Positions 1 through 8,567 of a DNA stretch of 64,000 nt are shown piece by piece. Positions within the stretch are counted from its first letter, which is position 1; every line of letters starts with the position of its first letter. The notes beneath the pieces are model-generated. The model searched no databases and was not told the origin of the DNA. It saw only the letters and a program-made list of their open reading frames with translations. The position numbers were made by a program, and so were the translations under genes. This DNA is from Candidatus Schneewindia gallinarum (lineage in GTDB: Bacteria; Bacillota; Clostridia; Oscillospirales; Ruminococcaceae), in NCBI GenBank assembly GCA_904420175.1, contig CAJFUF010000029.1, forward strand, positions 1 through 64,000, read 5' to 3'.

Positions 1-28
1 GCACGATTCCCGCGTATAGAATCCCCAT
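1..28 (-). CDS. Start of a truncated gene, last visible member of the catabolic operon
   Basis: Only nine codons lie inside the window, reading MGILYAGIV from an ATG at position 28. A strong ribosome binding site (AGGAGGG) sits seven bases upstream on the minus strand, which is why I accept this as a gene start. It follows the epimerase-like gene by about 80 bases in the same direction, so it is probably the next operon gene. The peptide is too short to assign a family. A sugar kinase would fit the context, but that is a guess. Confidence 0.5.
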
Positions 29-106
29 CCGTTTCCCTCCTAAGTCCTGGGGAGGACCTCCCCCCGCCGCACCTCTGCCCGGCGGACGGCTGTCCTCCCC
101 ACTTTC

Positions 107-763
107 TTACTCTGTCTCTTCCCTGAACCGGACGCACGCCTCGTACAGGCCCATGTCCTCCTGCCCAAACACCGCGAACACCCCGGCCACGGCCAGCTCT
201 GCGCCCGCCTGTGTACAGGCCCGGATGTTGTCCCAGCCGATGCCCCCGTCCACCTCAAGGAGGAAGGAGAAGTCCTTCTCCTTTTTCAGGGCGGACAGCT
301 TGTGCAGTTTGTCCAGGGTCTCCGGGAGGAAGCGCTGGCCGGAAAAGCCGGGCTTTACCCCCATGACAAGCACCAGTGCGGCCCGGTCAAGATACGGTTC
401 GACACGCTCCACACCGTCCTCCGGGCTGAGCACCAGCCCCGGGCGGATCCCTCTGTCCCTGAGGGCGGAAAGGAATGCGGCCGGGTCGGGCAGTGCGCCC
501 ACATGGGCGCAGGCATATTCCACCTGCAGCTCCGCCAGCCGGTCCACATAGTCCATGGGGTTTGTCACCATCAGGTGCACGTCCATGGGCGTGGAGGAGA
601 TGCTGCGGATGGCCTTCACCATGTCAAAGTTCAGGCAAAGGTTGGGCACAAAGTGCCCGTCCATGATGTCGATGTGGTAAAAGTCCACGCCGGCGCGGTC
701 CATGTCCCGGATATCGTTTTCAAGGTGCAGGTAGTCCGCGCAGGCAAGGGTCGGTGAAATCAT
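107..763 (-). CDS. Ribulose-phosphate 3-epimerase family protein
   Basis: A 218-residue TIM-barrel protein of the Rpe family, which epimerises ketose phosphates at C3 (D-ribulose-5-P to D-xylulose-5-P, or D-allulose-6-P to fructose-6-P in AlsE-like members). The hallmarks are present in order: SPTLACADY near the N-terminus, HIDIMDGHFVPN (metal-binding His and Asp), DVHLM, the PGFSGQ loop and VDGGIGWDN with the C-terminal metal Asp. Length is normal for the family. The start at 763 is 12 bases after the upstream permease stop. Because it sits in a nucleoside/sugar uptake operon and not with a transketolase or ribulokinase, it may act on an operon-specific sugar phosphate and need not be the housekeeping Rpe. 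The substrate cannot be read from sequence. Confidence 0.85.
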   Translation of the reverse strand: MISPTLACADYLHLENDIRDMDRAGVDFYHIDIMDGHFVPNLCLNFDMVKAIRSISSTPMDVHLMVTNPMDYVDRLAELQVEYACAHVGALPDPAAFLSALRDRGIRPGLVLSPEDGVERVEPYLDRAALVLVMGVKPGFSGQRFLPETLDKLHKLSALKKEKDFSFLLEVDGGIGWDNIRACTQAGAELAVAGVFAVFGQEDMGLYEACVRFREETE

Positions 764-775
764 GTCCGCCGCCCC

Positions 776-1702
776 CTACTTGGTTCCCGCAATGGTGGAG
801 TAGGATTTGCCGCTTGCCGCAGGGCCGGTGGCGTTCTTCATGGTAAAGGTCAGCACCAGCAGGGACGCCACATACGGGATCATCTGCACAAACTGCGAGG
901 GGATGGGCGCGTTGGGGATGGACTGCAAATACAGCTGCAGCGCATCGAAGAAGCCGAAGCACAGCGAGGCGGCAAAGGCCCCCACCGGGGTCCAGCGGCC
1001 CATAATGACCGCGCCGACAGCAAGGTAGCCGCGTCCGGCAATCATGCCCTCCTGGAACAGGTTCATGGAACCCACGGACAGGAACGCACCGCCGAGGCCG
1101 CCCAGCGCGCCGGAGATCAGCACGCCCAGGAAACGCAGGCGGTTGACATTGACACCTGCGGTGTCCGCGGCACGCGGATGCTCGCCACAGGCCTGCATCC
1201 GAAGGCCCACCGGGGTTTTATACAGCAGGTAGTGTACGCCGAACAGAATCAGGAATGCGATGTACACAATGGGCGACAGGTCCGCCAGATACTCGCCGAT
1301 AACCGGGATGGGACGCAGAAACTCGGTGGTGGAGATGTTGTTCACCTGTGCCGACACGCCGATCGAGTTAAACACCAGCTGCAGGCCCACCGAGCAGAAG
1401 CCGGTTGCCAGCAGCACCAGCGCCTGCGCGGACACGCCCATGGCGCCGCCGCAGACAATGGTGACAAAGCCGTGGATGGCCGACATGGCGACGCCGGCAA
1501 GAATGGCGAACAACACGCCGATCCATGGGTTTCCGGTGAGGTAGGAGCCCGCCACGGCCACAAACGCACCCATGGACATCATGCCCTCAAGGCCGATGTT
1601 CAGCACGCCGGTGCGCTCGGACAGGCAGGCGCCCGCAGCTGTCAGTGCAACGGGGATGCCCATGCGCAGCGTCGCCATAACGAGATACTCAATTACTCCC
1701 AT
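776..1702 (-). CDS. ABC transporter permease, NupQ/YufQ-like
   Basis: A 308-residue hydrophobic protein of the BPD_transp_2 superfamily, the second permease of BMP-type nucleoside importers. The segment ERTGVLNIGLEGMM is the characteristic early loop, and about eight membrane segments follow. In Bacillus subtilis the equivalent NupQ pairs with NupP to import guanosine and other nucleosides. The ATG at 1702 has a GAGGGAG ribosome binding site and overlaps the end of the preceding permease gene by 14 bases, which indicates translational coupling. The order lipoprotein-ATPase-permease-permease is the standard one. Substrate is inferred from the family and from the neighbouring nucleoside hydrolases. 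Confidence 0.9.
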   Translation of the reverse strand: MGVIEYLVMATLRMGIPVALTAAGACLSERTGVLNIGLEGMMSMGAFVAVAGSYLTGNPWIGVLFAILAGVAMSAIHGFVTIVCGGAMGVSAQALVLLATGFCSVGLQLVFNSIGVSAQVNNISTTEFLRPIPVIGEYLADLSPIVYIAFLILFGVHYLLYKTPVGLRMQACGEHPRAADTAGVNVNRLRFLGVLISGALGGLGGAFLSVGSMNLFQEGMIAGRGYLAVGAVIMGRWTPVGAFAASLCFGFFDALQLYLQSIPNAPIPSQFVQMIPYVASLLVLTFTMKNATGPAASGKSYSTIAGTK

Positions 1703-2768
1703 TGCCGTTCTCCCTCACTTTCTTTTTGGTTTTCAATTTGATGTAAATCCAGCGGATAAAGTTTTCCGAGCAGATGAACACAATAATAAGGCCCTGTACG
1801 ATGGAGACGAACTGGTTGGACATCCCCGTTTTCATCTGCATGAGGGGTGCGCCGTTCTTCATGCCCGCAAACAGGAAGGACGCCAGCAGGATGGCAAAGG
1901 GGTTGCCCTGCCCCAGCATGGCCACCGCGATACCGGTCGCCATGTACCCGGGGGCGTAGTTCTCCACAAGGCAGTGGGTCAGGCCCGCCACCTCGGTGGA
2001 GCCTGCAAAGCCCGCCAGCAGGCCGCTGACCATCATGGCCATAAAGACGTTTTTCTTAATGTTGATACCGGCGGAACGGGCCGCGTGGCGGTTAAAGCCG
2101 GCGGCACGCAGGTCGTATCCAGCCCGGGTGCGGAACACGTAGATGTAGATGACCACAACTGCCAGCAGGGAAATCAGGATGCCGGAGTTAATGCCCCACG
2201 GGGTGGGGAACAGGTTGGAGATGGCGGCGGAATCCTGAATGTTGGGGGTGGCCAGCTTGTTGGAGACGTAGCCCGGCATTTTCTGAATCAGGAAATTGCA
2301 CAGGTACTGCGCCACATAGTTCATCATGATGGTGCTGAACACCACGCTGACGTTCTTCTTTAAATTTAATAGTGCAGGAACCATGGACCACAGCATACCG
2401 CCCAAAGCGCCCACCACCATGGTCAGCGGGATGTGAATAATGGGCGGCAGGTTCAAAAACGCGCCCATGTACACGGAAATCAGACTGCCGATGAGAATCT
2501 GCCCGTCGACGCCGATGTTGAACACCGAGCATTTCTGGCCCACTGCAATGGCAAGCCCGGCAAACACAATGGGAATCATCCGGTTGAAGGTGCCGGTCAG
2601 CGACAGCGCGCCGCCGAAGGCGCCCTCAAACAGGGCACTGTATACGGTGATAGGGTCCTTGCCCAGTGCCGCCACAATGATGGCGCCCACCAGAATGGAA
2701 AGCACCAGCGCAATGGCGGAAATGGCAATGCGGGAGCCCGCGTTTTTCAGTTTTGCACTGTTAAGCAT
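1689..2768 (-). CDS. ABC transporter permease, NupP/YufP-like
   Basis: A 359-residue permease with about ten hydrophobic segments. It contains the family loop CSVFNIGVDGQILIG, which matches the FNIGxEGQ motif of NupP/YufP. The ATG at 2768 is chosen over the track start at 2792 because GAGGAGGTG lies just upstream of it and it overlaps the ATPase stop by only 8 bases. It forms the transmembrane channel with the following NupQ-like permease. The C-terminus is rich in lysine (KLKTKKKVRENG) and probably cytoplasmic. Confidence 0.9.
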   Translation of the reverse strand: MLNSAKLKNAGSRIAISAIALVLSILVGAIIVAALGKDPITVYSALFEGAFGGALSLTGTFNRMIPIVFAGLAIAVGQKCSVFNIGVDGQILIGSLISVYMGAFLNLPPIIHIPLTMVVGALGGMLWSMVPALLNLKKNVSVVFSTIMMNYVAQYLCNFLIQKMPGYVSNKLATPNIQDSAAISNLFPTPWGINSGILISLLAVVVIYIYVFRTRAGYDLRAAGFNRHAARSAGINIKKNVFMAMMVSGLLAGFAGSTEVAGLTHCLVENYAPGYMATGIAVAMLGQGNPFAILLASFLFAGMKNGAPLMQMKTGMSNQFVSIVQGLIIVFICSENFIRWIYIKLKTKKKVRENGNGSN

Positions 2769-4311
2769 CCTGCGCCACCTCCTCGTCTGCAATGCCCAGC
2801 ATGTACGCGCCGAGCTGTTCCTTGGTTACGCCCTTGTTCTCCACCACTTTGACAATTTCACCCTTGAAAATGATGGCAATTCGGTCCGCAAGGGCCAGAA
2901 TTTCATCCAGCTCAAGGGAGAACAGCAGCACGCCCTTACCCTTGTTACGCTCCTCCACCAGCTTTTTGTGGACGAATTCAATGGCGCCCAGGTCCAGCCC
3001 GCGTGTGGGCTGAACCGCCATAATGACCTCCGGGTCGGCGGACAGCTCTCTTGCCAGGATAATTTTCTGCTGGTTGCCGCCGGACAGGGTGGAGGCCGGG
3101 GCGTCCAGGCTGCCGCAGCGGATGTCGAATTGCTCTTTCAGTTCCTCTGCGTTTTTGTCCAGCTCCTTCTGGTTGATAAAAATGCGGTTTTTCAAAAACC
3201 GGGGGCGGTTCTGGTAGCCGAGGATCAGGTTCTGCTTTACGGAGTAGGGCAGCACCAGGCCGTCCTTGTGCCGGTCCTCGAAGATGACGGCCAGGCCCTT
3301 CTCCTTTATTTCCCGGATGGTTCTGCCGCGCATGTCCTCACCCAGCATGGTGTAGCTTCCGGAGTCCGGCTTCAGCTTGCCGCAGATGATGTCCACCAGC
3401 TGCTCCTGCCCGTTTCCGTCCACCCCCGCGATGCCGAGAATTTCCTCGTTGCGCAGGCCCAGGTTCACATGGTTCAGCTTGCCGACCTTCTGCTCGCTGT
3501 AGGAGATGTCCTTCAGCTCCAGAAGGGTCTTTTCCTCCTTCGCATGCTGGTGCTCGCCTCCGCCGAGGACAATCTCGCGGCCCACCATCATCATGGCCAG
3601 GTCCCGCTCGTCCGTGTCCTTCACGTCCTTGGTGCCGATAAGCCTTCCCAGCCGGATAACCGAGATCCGGTCGGACACCCGCATCACCTCGGCCAGCTTG
3701 TGGCTGATGAAAATGATGGTTTTCCCCTGCTCGCGCAGGCGCTCCATAATGCCGCAGAACTCGTCAATCTCCTGCGGGGTCAGCACCGCTGTCGGCTCGT
3801 CAAAAATCAGCACCTCTGCCCGGCGGTACAGCACCTTCAGGATTTCCACGCGCTGCTGCATGGGTACCGAGATGTCGGACACCTTCGCCTCCGGGTCGAT
3901 ATTCAGCCCGTACTGCTCAGACAGGGCGCGGACTTCCTCCACTGCCTTTTTGTAATCGATTTTCAATTTATTTCCAGGTTCCATGCCGAGGATGATGTTC
4001 TGTGTCACGGTAAATTTGGGAATCAGCATAAAGTGCTGGTGCACCATGCCGAGCCCCATACTGATGGCCTCTCCCGAGGAGGAGAAGCGGACCTCCTTGC
4101 CCTTGATTTTAATGGTGCCGGAGGTCTGCGGATACAGGCCGAACAGAATGCTCATCAGCGTTGATTTTCCCGCGCCGTTCTCCCCTGCGATGGAGTGGAT
4201 TTCCCCCTGCCTGATGCCGAGGGAGATGTCTTTGTTGGCTACAACGCCGCCGGGGAACTCCTTGGTGATATGTTCCAGCTGGACAATGTAGTTTTCGTTG
4301 TTCACTGTCAT
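2761..4311 (-). CDS. ABC transporter ATP-binding protein, NupO/YufO-like
   Basis: A 516-residue protein with two fused ABC domains, as in RbsA and NupO. The first domain has an intact Walker A (GENGAGKST), an MQQRVEILK signature segment and Walker B (LIFDEPTAVLTP). The second has a degenerate Walker A (GVDGNGQEQL, no Lys), an intact LSGGNQQK signature and the AVQPTRGLDLGA segment, a pattern typical of sugar/nucleoside importers. The start at 4311 is preferred over 4368 because GAAGGAGTG directly precedes it. It energises uptake with the two permeases encoded downstream. Confidence 0.92.
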   Translation of the reverse strand: MTVNNENYIVQLEHITKEFPGGVVANKDISLGIRQGEIHSIAGENGAGKSTLMSILFGLYPQTSGTIKIKGKEVRFSSSGEAISMGLGMVHQHFMLIPKFTVTQNIILGMEPGNKLKIDYKKAVEEVRALSEQYGLNIDPEAKVSDISVPMQQRVEILKVLYRRAEVLIFDEPTAVLTPQEIDEFCGIMERLREQGKTIIFISHKLAEVMRVSDRISVIRLGRLIGTKDVKDTDERDLAMMMVGREIVLGGGEHQHAKEEKTLLELKDISYSEQKVGKLNHVNLGLRNEEILGIAGVDGNGQEQLVDIICGKLKPDSGSYTMLGEDMRGRTIREIKEKGLAVIFEDRHKDGLVLPYSVKQNLILGYQNRPRFLKNRIFINQKELDKNAEELKEQFDIRCGSLDAPASTLSGGNQQKIILARELSADPEVIMAVQPTRGLDLGAIEFVHKKLVEERNKGKGVLLFSLELDEILALADRIAIIFKGEIVKVVENKGVTKEQLGAYMLGIADEEVAQDA

Positions 4312-4330
4312 CACTCCTTCGTATCCGTGT

Positions 4331-4361
4331 GAAAAGAACCGGATGCCGGCGCATCCGGTTC
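4331..4361 (-). promoter_or_regulatory. Intercistronic hairpin between binding-protein and ATPase genes
   Basis: On the minus strand GAACCGGATGC and GCATCCGGTTC form a perfect 11-bp stem around a 4-base loop, followed by TTTTC. It lies between the lipoprotein stop and the ATPase ribosome binding site. Such elements commonly cut downstream expression or protect the upstream mRNA, so that the binding protein exceeds the membrane components. The role here is inferred. Confidence 0.6.
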
Positions 4362-4381
4362 CTGTCACAGCGTTTGAAAAG

Positions 4382-5461
4382 TTATTCGGGGAATTTGAAG
4401 GACTCTATCTCGTCATTGGAGGCGGGAACCACAATTTCTCCGTCGATGATGGCCTGACGCAGCTCCTCAATTCTTGTGGTGACTTCCTCAGGAATCATTG
4501 CAAGCAGCTCATCGTTCTTGTCGGTGTACAGCATGTCGACGCCTTCCTCTTTAAGGCCCATGTTCAAATGGGCGCCGCCCTGGAAGTTGCCTTCCGCCGC
4601 CTCTTTCAGCATGTTGTAGGCCACGTTGTCCACCCTCTTCACCTGGGAGACAACAATTCTTGAGGGCATCAGGTGGAACTGGCCGTCGGCCGCGCCGCAC
4701 ACCCAGTTGTCGCCGCCCAGTTCCTCAGAGGCCTGGAAAATACCCAGGTTGCTGGATGCAGCAGCGCCGGCAATCCAGTCGTAACCCTGGTTGTACAGCA
4801 TGGTGGCAGTCTCCTTGCCCTTGTTGGCATCCTGGAAGCCCACATAGGACACAGACACCTCGGCGTCCTTGTTGACATATCTTGCGCCGGTGCGGAAGCC
4901 CGCCTCAAAGCGGACCATGGTGCCGCCCTCGTTGCCGCCGATGAAAGCGACCTTGCCGGTCTTGCTCATCAGCTCGCAGAACGCGCCGGTTAAGAAAGCG
5001 GCCTCCTGCTCGCGGTAAGAGACGCAGCACAGGTTGTCGGGGGCGTCGGGCAAGTCGTAGTCAATGCTTAAGAACATCACGTCGGGGTTTTCCTTCATCA
5101 CGTCCACGCAGGGGTCGGTGACGACGGCGGAATTGAAAATGATGTAGTTGCAGCCCTGCTGAACCATGGTGCGTACCGTGTCGGCAGCCTGGGCGGCCTC
5201 CACCTTTTCGGCCTTCATGTACTCAAAGCCCAATTCAGCCTGGGCCTTCTCAATTCCCGCGACGATAACGTCGTCAAAGCTCTGGGAGCCTAAAAGACCG
5301 TTTAGAATGAAGCCCACCTTCAGGTCCGTGGTCTGGGTGCCTCCGGTACTTCCGCTTTGGGAGGCCTCCCCGCCTCCGCCGCAGCCTGCCAGCAGCGTCA
5401 GTGCCATAACCGCCGCCAGCAAGATGCTGAAGAACTTCTTTGCTTTCCTGCCTCTAAACAT
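4382..5461 (-). CDS. BMP-family substrate-binding lipoprotein (nucleoside ABC importer)
   Basis: A 359-residue secreted lipoprotein. The signal peptide ends in the lipobox LLAGC, so Cys would be lipidated and a Gly/Ser-rich linker follows. The body carries BMP/PnrA/NupN features: KVGFILNGLLGSQSFDD, DVMFLSIDYDLPD, KVAFIGGNEGG and DWIAGAAASSNLG. The family binds purine and pyrimidine nucleosides (PnrA, BmpA, NupN). I use the ATG at 5461 because AAAGGAGAGA lies seven bases upstream, and the track start at 5485 would add residues before the signal. Downstream genes encode the matching ATPase and permeases, and three nucleoside hydrolases lie upstream. An AT-rich imperfect hairpin sits in the short gap upstream. 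Confidence 0.92.
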   Translation of the reverse strand: MFRGRKAKKFFSILLAAVMALTLLAGCGGGGEASQSGSTGGTQTTDLKVGFILNGLLGSQSFDDVIVAGIEKAQAELGFEYMKAEKVEAAQAADTVRTMVQQGCNYIIFNSAVVTDPCVDVMKENPDVMFLSIDYDLPDAPDNLCCVSYREQEAAFLTGAFCELMSKTGKVAFIGGNEGGTMVRFEAGFRTGARYVNKDAEVSVSYVGFQDANKGKETATMLYNQGYDWIAGAAASSNLGIFQASEELGGDNWVCGAADGQFHLMPSRIVVSQVKRVDNVAYNMLKEAAEGNFQGGAHLNMGLKEEGVDMLYTDKNDELLAMIPEEVTTRIEELRQAIIDGEIVVPASNDEIESFKFPE

Positions 5462-5519
5462 TTGTTCTCTCTCCTTTTTTATCAATTTAATAGAAAGCCT
5501 TTCGCCTTTCTATCAAGGC

Positions 5520-6521
5520 CTACTGTTTTCCGGCAAAGTGCCGGAGGCTGTCCAGAAACAGCCGGACAAACGGCTCGCGCTGCATGGAGTCGATGTACCA
5601 CAGGTTTCTCTCCGCTTCGGTTTTGCCGTAATAGTCGTCCATGTCGATGATGGTAAAGCCGGTAGTCAGTTTCCCTTCGCATTCCACCTGGCAATAGTAT
5701 TTTTTAACCGTAAACCACTCCGGGTGCAGCAGAAACGCCACCACCGCCGGGTCCGGAAGGTGGGCGTGTCCCGCCTGCTGCCAGTCCTTCTCGTCCGCCT
5801 GCGTTTCCGCGAAGCAGCCGCCCTTCTGCCCCACCCTGTCGCCGTAGCCGCACAGGGTGTCGTACGCCAGCCGGGCAACCTCTCCGGGGATATCCCGGAT
5901 AAGCAGGCACTCCTCCTTCGTCAGGTACGCCCCCCGGTTGCTGGTGTCCAGCGGCAGCGCATACAGGGGGACGCCGCTGTCCAGCAGCACTTCGAACGCC
6001 TCCGGGTCCACCAGCACGTTAAACGTTGATACAATGGTGGGGTTGCCGCAGCGGTATGAGGTGCCCATAAACAGGATGCGTTCGATATTCCCCTTCAGCC
6101 CGGGGTAACGGAGCAGCAGCTGTGCCACATTGGTGGCGGGGCCCAGCGCCAGAATGGTCACGGGCCTGTCGCTTTCTTTTAAAATCTGCGCCATCCGCTC
6201 CACCGCCGGCACCGGGGAAATCAGCTCGTCATGGCTGCCACTAAAGCGGTAGCCGCGCAGCCCGTCTGCGCCGTGTACCTCCGGCGCCGTCAGCAGTTCC
6301 CGGCTCAGCGGTGCCGAAGCTCCGGGGGAGACGGGAACGTCTGTGACGCCAAGTAGGTGCAGCATGTTGCAGGTGTTTTCTGTGGTATGGGAAAGCGTGA
6401 CGTTCCCGGCGACGGTTGTCACTGCTTTCACGTCCAGCCGTCCCGATGCGACGGCGATGATCAGTGCGTACGCATCGTCAATGCCGGTGTCCACGTCGAT
6501 GATAACCGGTATGTTCTCCAT
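5520..6521 (-). CDS. Nucleoside hydrolase, divergent paralog (His replaced in the HDP motif)
   Basis: A 333-residue member of the inosine-uridine nucleoside hydrolase family, which cleaves the N-glycosidic bond to free base plus pentose. The Ca-binding N-terminal motif DVDTGIDDA and the HGADGLRGY segment are intact. The C-terminal motif, LHDP in the two neighbours, reads LPDP here (around residues 255-258). The Asp metal ligand is kept but the His, which helps base departure in many members, is replaced by Pro. The start at 6521 is chosen because MENIPVII aligns with the starts of the paralogs, and it lies 13 bases after the preceding stop. It may use a different substrate or a different leaving-group strategy. 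Confidence 0.88.
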   Translation of the reverse strand: MENIPVIIDVDTGIDDAYALIIAVASGRLDVKAVTTVAGNVTLSHTTENTCNMLHLLGVTDVPVSPGASAPLSRELLTAPEVHGADGLRGYRFSGSHDELISPVPAVERMAQILKESDRPVTILALGPATNVAQLLLRYPGLKGNIERILFMGTSYRCGNPTIVSTFNVLVDPEAFEVLLDSGVPLYALPLDTSNRGAYLTKEECLLIRDIPGEVARLAYDTLCGYGDRVGQKGGCFAETQADEKDWQQAGHAHLPDPAVVAFLLHPEWFTVKKYYCQVECEGKLTTGFTIIDMDDYYGKTEAERNLWYIDSMQREPFVRLFLDSLRHFAGKQ

Positions 6522-6534
6522 ATCCGCCACCCCC

Positions 6535-7539
6535 TTAGGCGAAGTGCCGGATCGCGTCGTAAAACAGCTGGACAAAGCCCTTCCGGTCGACGGAGTCCAC
6601 AAAGAAGAAGTTCTTCTCCTCCTCGTCCTTGCAGTACCAGTCCTCCATATCAATCAGGGTCCAGCCGTCGGTCAGCTCACCCTTGCACTCCACATCGCAG
6701 TAATAGGGGCCCGCCACCGTAAACAGCTCCGGGTTTGTGACAAACGCCACCGTGGCCGGATCGTGCAGAGAGTTTTTCCCGGCGTTGCGCGCCGCCCGCT
6801 TGGGGTTGTGGTGCTCCTCGTCCTCGCCCAGCTCCAGGTTTTCCTCCTGGGCGTTTTTCCCGCCGTAACCCAGCAGAATCCCCTTCACCAGTTCTGCCGC
6901 GGGGCCGCCCATCTGCCCGATGGGCTCTGCCTCCTCATCGGTGATGTAGGACTTTTTGGTGGTGTCCAGCGGCACCGCATAAAACGGCACCCCGCTGTGG
7001 ATCACCTCGCGGAAGCCCTCCGGGTCCACCAGCACGTTAAAGGTTTGGACTGGGCCGGGGTTGCCCGTGTGGTAGGAGGCGCCCATGAACACAATGCGTT
7101 CAATGTGCGGCTTCACCTCCGGATATTTTTCAAACAGCAGGGCAAGGTTGGTCACCGGCCCCAGCGCGATGATGGTGACCTTTTCCTTCCTGTCCATCAG
7201 AATGTCCCGCATGAAGTCCCATGCAGGCTCCTTCTTCAGGGCGTAGGTCACATTCTCCTTAAAATCGTAGCCGCGCAGCCCGTTGGCCCCGTGCACAAAG
7301 CTTGCCTTAAAGGCCTTTCTGGCAATGGGCGCCGCCGCACCCGCCGCCACCGGGATGTCCCCCCGTCCCAGCAGGTCCAGGATGTTTAAGGTGTTGCGGG
7401 TCGTGTGCTCCAGCCCCACGTTGCCGGACACGGTGGTCACGCCCAGAATGTCCAGGTTGTCCGCCGCGCAGGCCATAACCAGCGCCATGGCGTCGTCAAT
7501 GCCGGTGTCCACATCGATGATTACAGGAATCTTATTCAT
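6535..7539 (-). CDS. Nucleoside hydrolase (IUNH family)
   Basis: A 334-residue nucleoside hydrolase. It has DVDTGIDDAMAL at the N-terminus (Ca ligands), VHGANGLRGYDF, a central FNVLVDPEGF segment near the substrate, and LHDPATVAF with the usual His-Asp pair. The C-terminal part (YYCDVECKGELTDG, DWYCKDEEEK) is very similar to the next paralog, so these two are a recent duplication while the third is more distant. It acts in the cytoplasm, hydrolysing nucleosides brought in by the adjacent BMP importer. Gaps to its neighbours are 13 and 17 bases, consistent with one transcript. Base preference is not predictable. Confidence 0.92.
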   Translation of the reverse strand: MNKIPVIIDVDTGIDDAMALVMACAADNLDILGVTTVSGNVGLEHTTRNTLNILDLLGRGDIPVAAGAAAPIARKAFKASFVHGANGLRGYDFKENVTYALKKEPAWDFMRDILMDRKEKVTIIALGPVTNLALLFEKYPEVKPHIERIVFMGASYHTGNPGPVQTFNVLVDPEGFREVIHSGVPFYAVPLDTTKKSYITDEEAEPIGQMGGPAAELVKGILLGYGGKNAQEENLELGEDEEHHNPKRAARNAGKNSLHDPATVAFVTNPELFTVAGPYYCDVECKGELTDGWTLIDMEDWYCKDEEEKNFFFVDSVDRKGFVQLFYDAIRHFA

Positions 7540-7556
7540 TGCGATCCTCTTTTCTC

Positions 7557-8567
7557 TTATCCCTTTTGGTAGTGCCTAATTGAACGGTAAAACAGATCCT
7601 TCAGGCCTTCCCTGTTTACCGAATCGACAAAGTAGAAATGCTTTTCGTCCTCGTCCTTGCAGTACCAGTCCTCTTTGTCGATGAGGGTGAAACCGCTTGT
7701 CAGCTCCCCCTTACACTCCACGTCGCAGTAATAGGGGCCGGCTACGGTGAACAGCTCCGGTGCCGTCAAAAATGCAACGGTAGAGGGATCGTGAAGGCAG
7801 GTCTTTCCGCCCTCCCTCTCCTTATTACCCGTGGTGGTCGAGACCTCCTGCCCGTCGTCAAGCTGCTCATCTCCTGTCACAAACGCCGCGCCGTAGCTGA
7901 ACAGCACGCCCTGCACCAGTTCTGCCGCAGGGCCCGCCATTTCTTTTACGGCCTCCTTTTCCTGCGCCGTCAGATAGGCTTTTCGCGTTGTGTCCAGCGG
8001 CACCGCATAAAACGGCACCCCGCTATGAACCACCTGCCGGAATGCTTCCGGATCTACCATGACATTAAAGGTCTGAACCGGGCCGGGGTTCCCCGTATGG
8101 TAGGAGGCGCCCATAAACACAATCCGCTCTATCTTCGGCTTCACCTCCGGATATTTTTCAATCAGTACCGCAAGATTTGTCACCGGTCCCAGTGCACACA
8201 GCGTCACCTTTTCTCCGCTGCTCTCCAGGACCTGCCGCATGAAGTCCCATGCGGGTTCCTCCCGCAGGGCGTATCTTACGTTCTCCTTAAAGTTGTAGCC
8301 GCGCAGGCCCGTGGCCCCGTGCACATAGCTTGCCTTGGCGAGAGGCCGGGCCAGCGGCGCTGCAGCGCCTGCCGCCACTGGGATATCCCCGCGGCCTAAT
8401 AAATCCAGAACATTTAAGGTGTTGCGGGTCGTATCCTTCACTTCCACATTGCCCGCCACCGTGGTGACGCCTTTTATGTCCAGATTCTCTGCGGCACAGG
8501 CTATAACCAACGCCATGGCATCGTCTATACCGGTGTCCACATCGATCATAACCGGCTTCTTTTTCAT
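7557..8567 (-). CDS. Nucleoside hydrolase (IUNH family)
   Basis: A 336-residue paralog of the preceding gene. DVDTGIDDAMAL, VHGATGLRGYNF, FNVMVDPEAF and LHDPSTVAF are all intact, so a working calcium-dependent nucleoside hydrolase is expected. Its ATG overlaps the stop of the RpiB-like gene in an ATGA arrangement, which points to translational coupling. The region after YGAAFVTGDEQLDD differs from the neighbour and is the main variable loop. Three hydrolases in one operon suggest several related nucleoside substrates, or subunits with divided specificity. This last point is inference. Confidence 0.92.
   Translation of the reverse strand: MKKKPVMIDVDTGIDDAMALVIACAAENLDIKGVTTVAGNVEVKDTTRNTLNVLDLLGRGDIPVAAGAAAPLARPLAKASYVHGATGLRGYNFKENVRYALREEPAWDFMRQVLESSGEKVTLCALGPVTNLAVLIEKYPEVKPKIERIVFMGASYHTGNPGPVQTFNVMVDPEAFRQVVHSGVPFYAVPLDTTRKAYLTAQEKEAVKEMAGPAAELVQGVLFSYGAAFVTGDEQLDDGQEVSTTTGNKEREGGKTCLHDPSTVAFLTAPELFTVAGPYYCDVECKGELTSGFTLIDKEDWYCKDEDEKHFYFVDSVNREGLKDLFYRSIRHYQKG

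Noticed and set aside
2440-4164. 574-residue plus-strand ORF
   Set aside because: It lies opposite the permease and ATPase genes, has no ribosome binding site and no recognisable domain.
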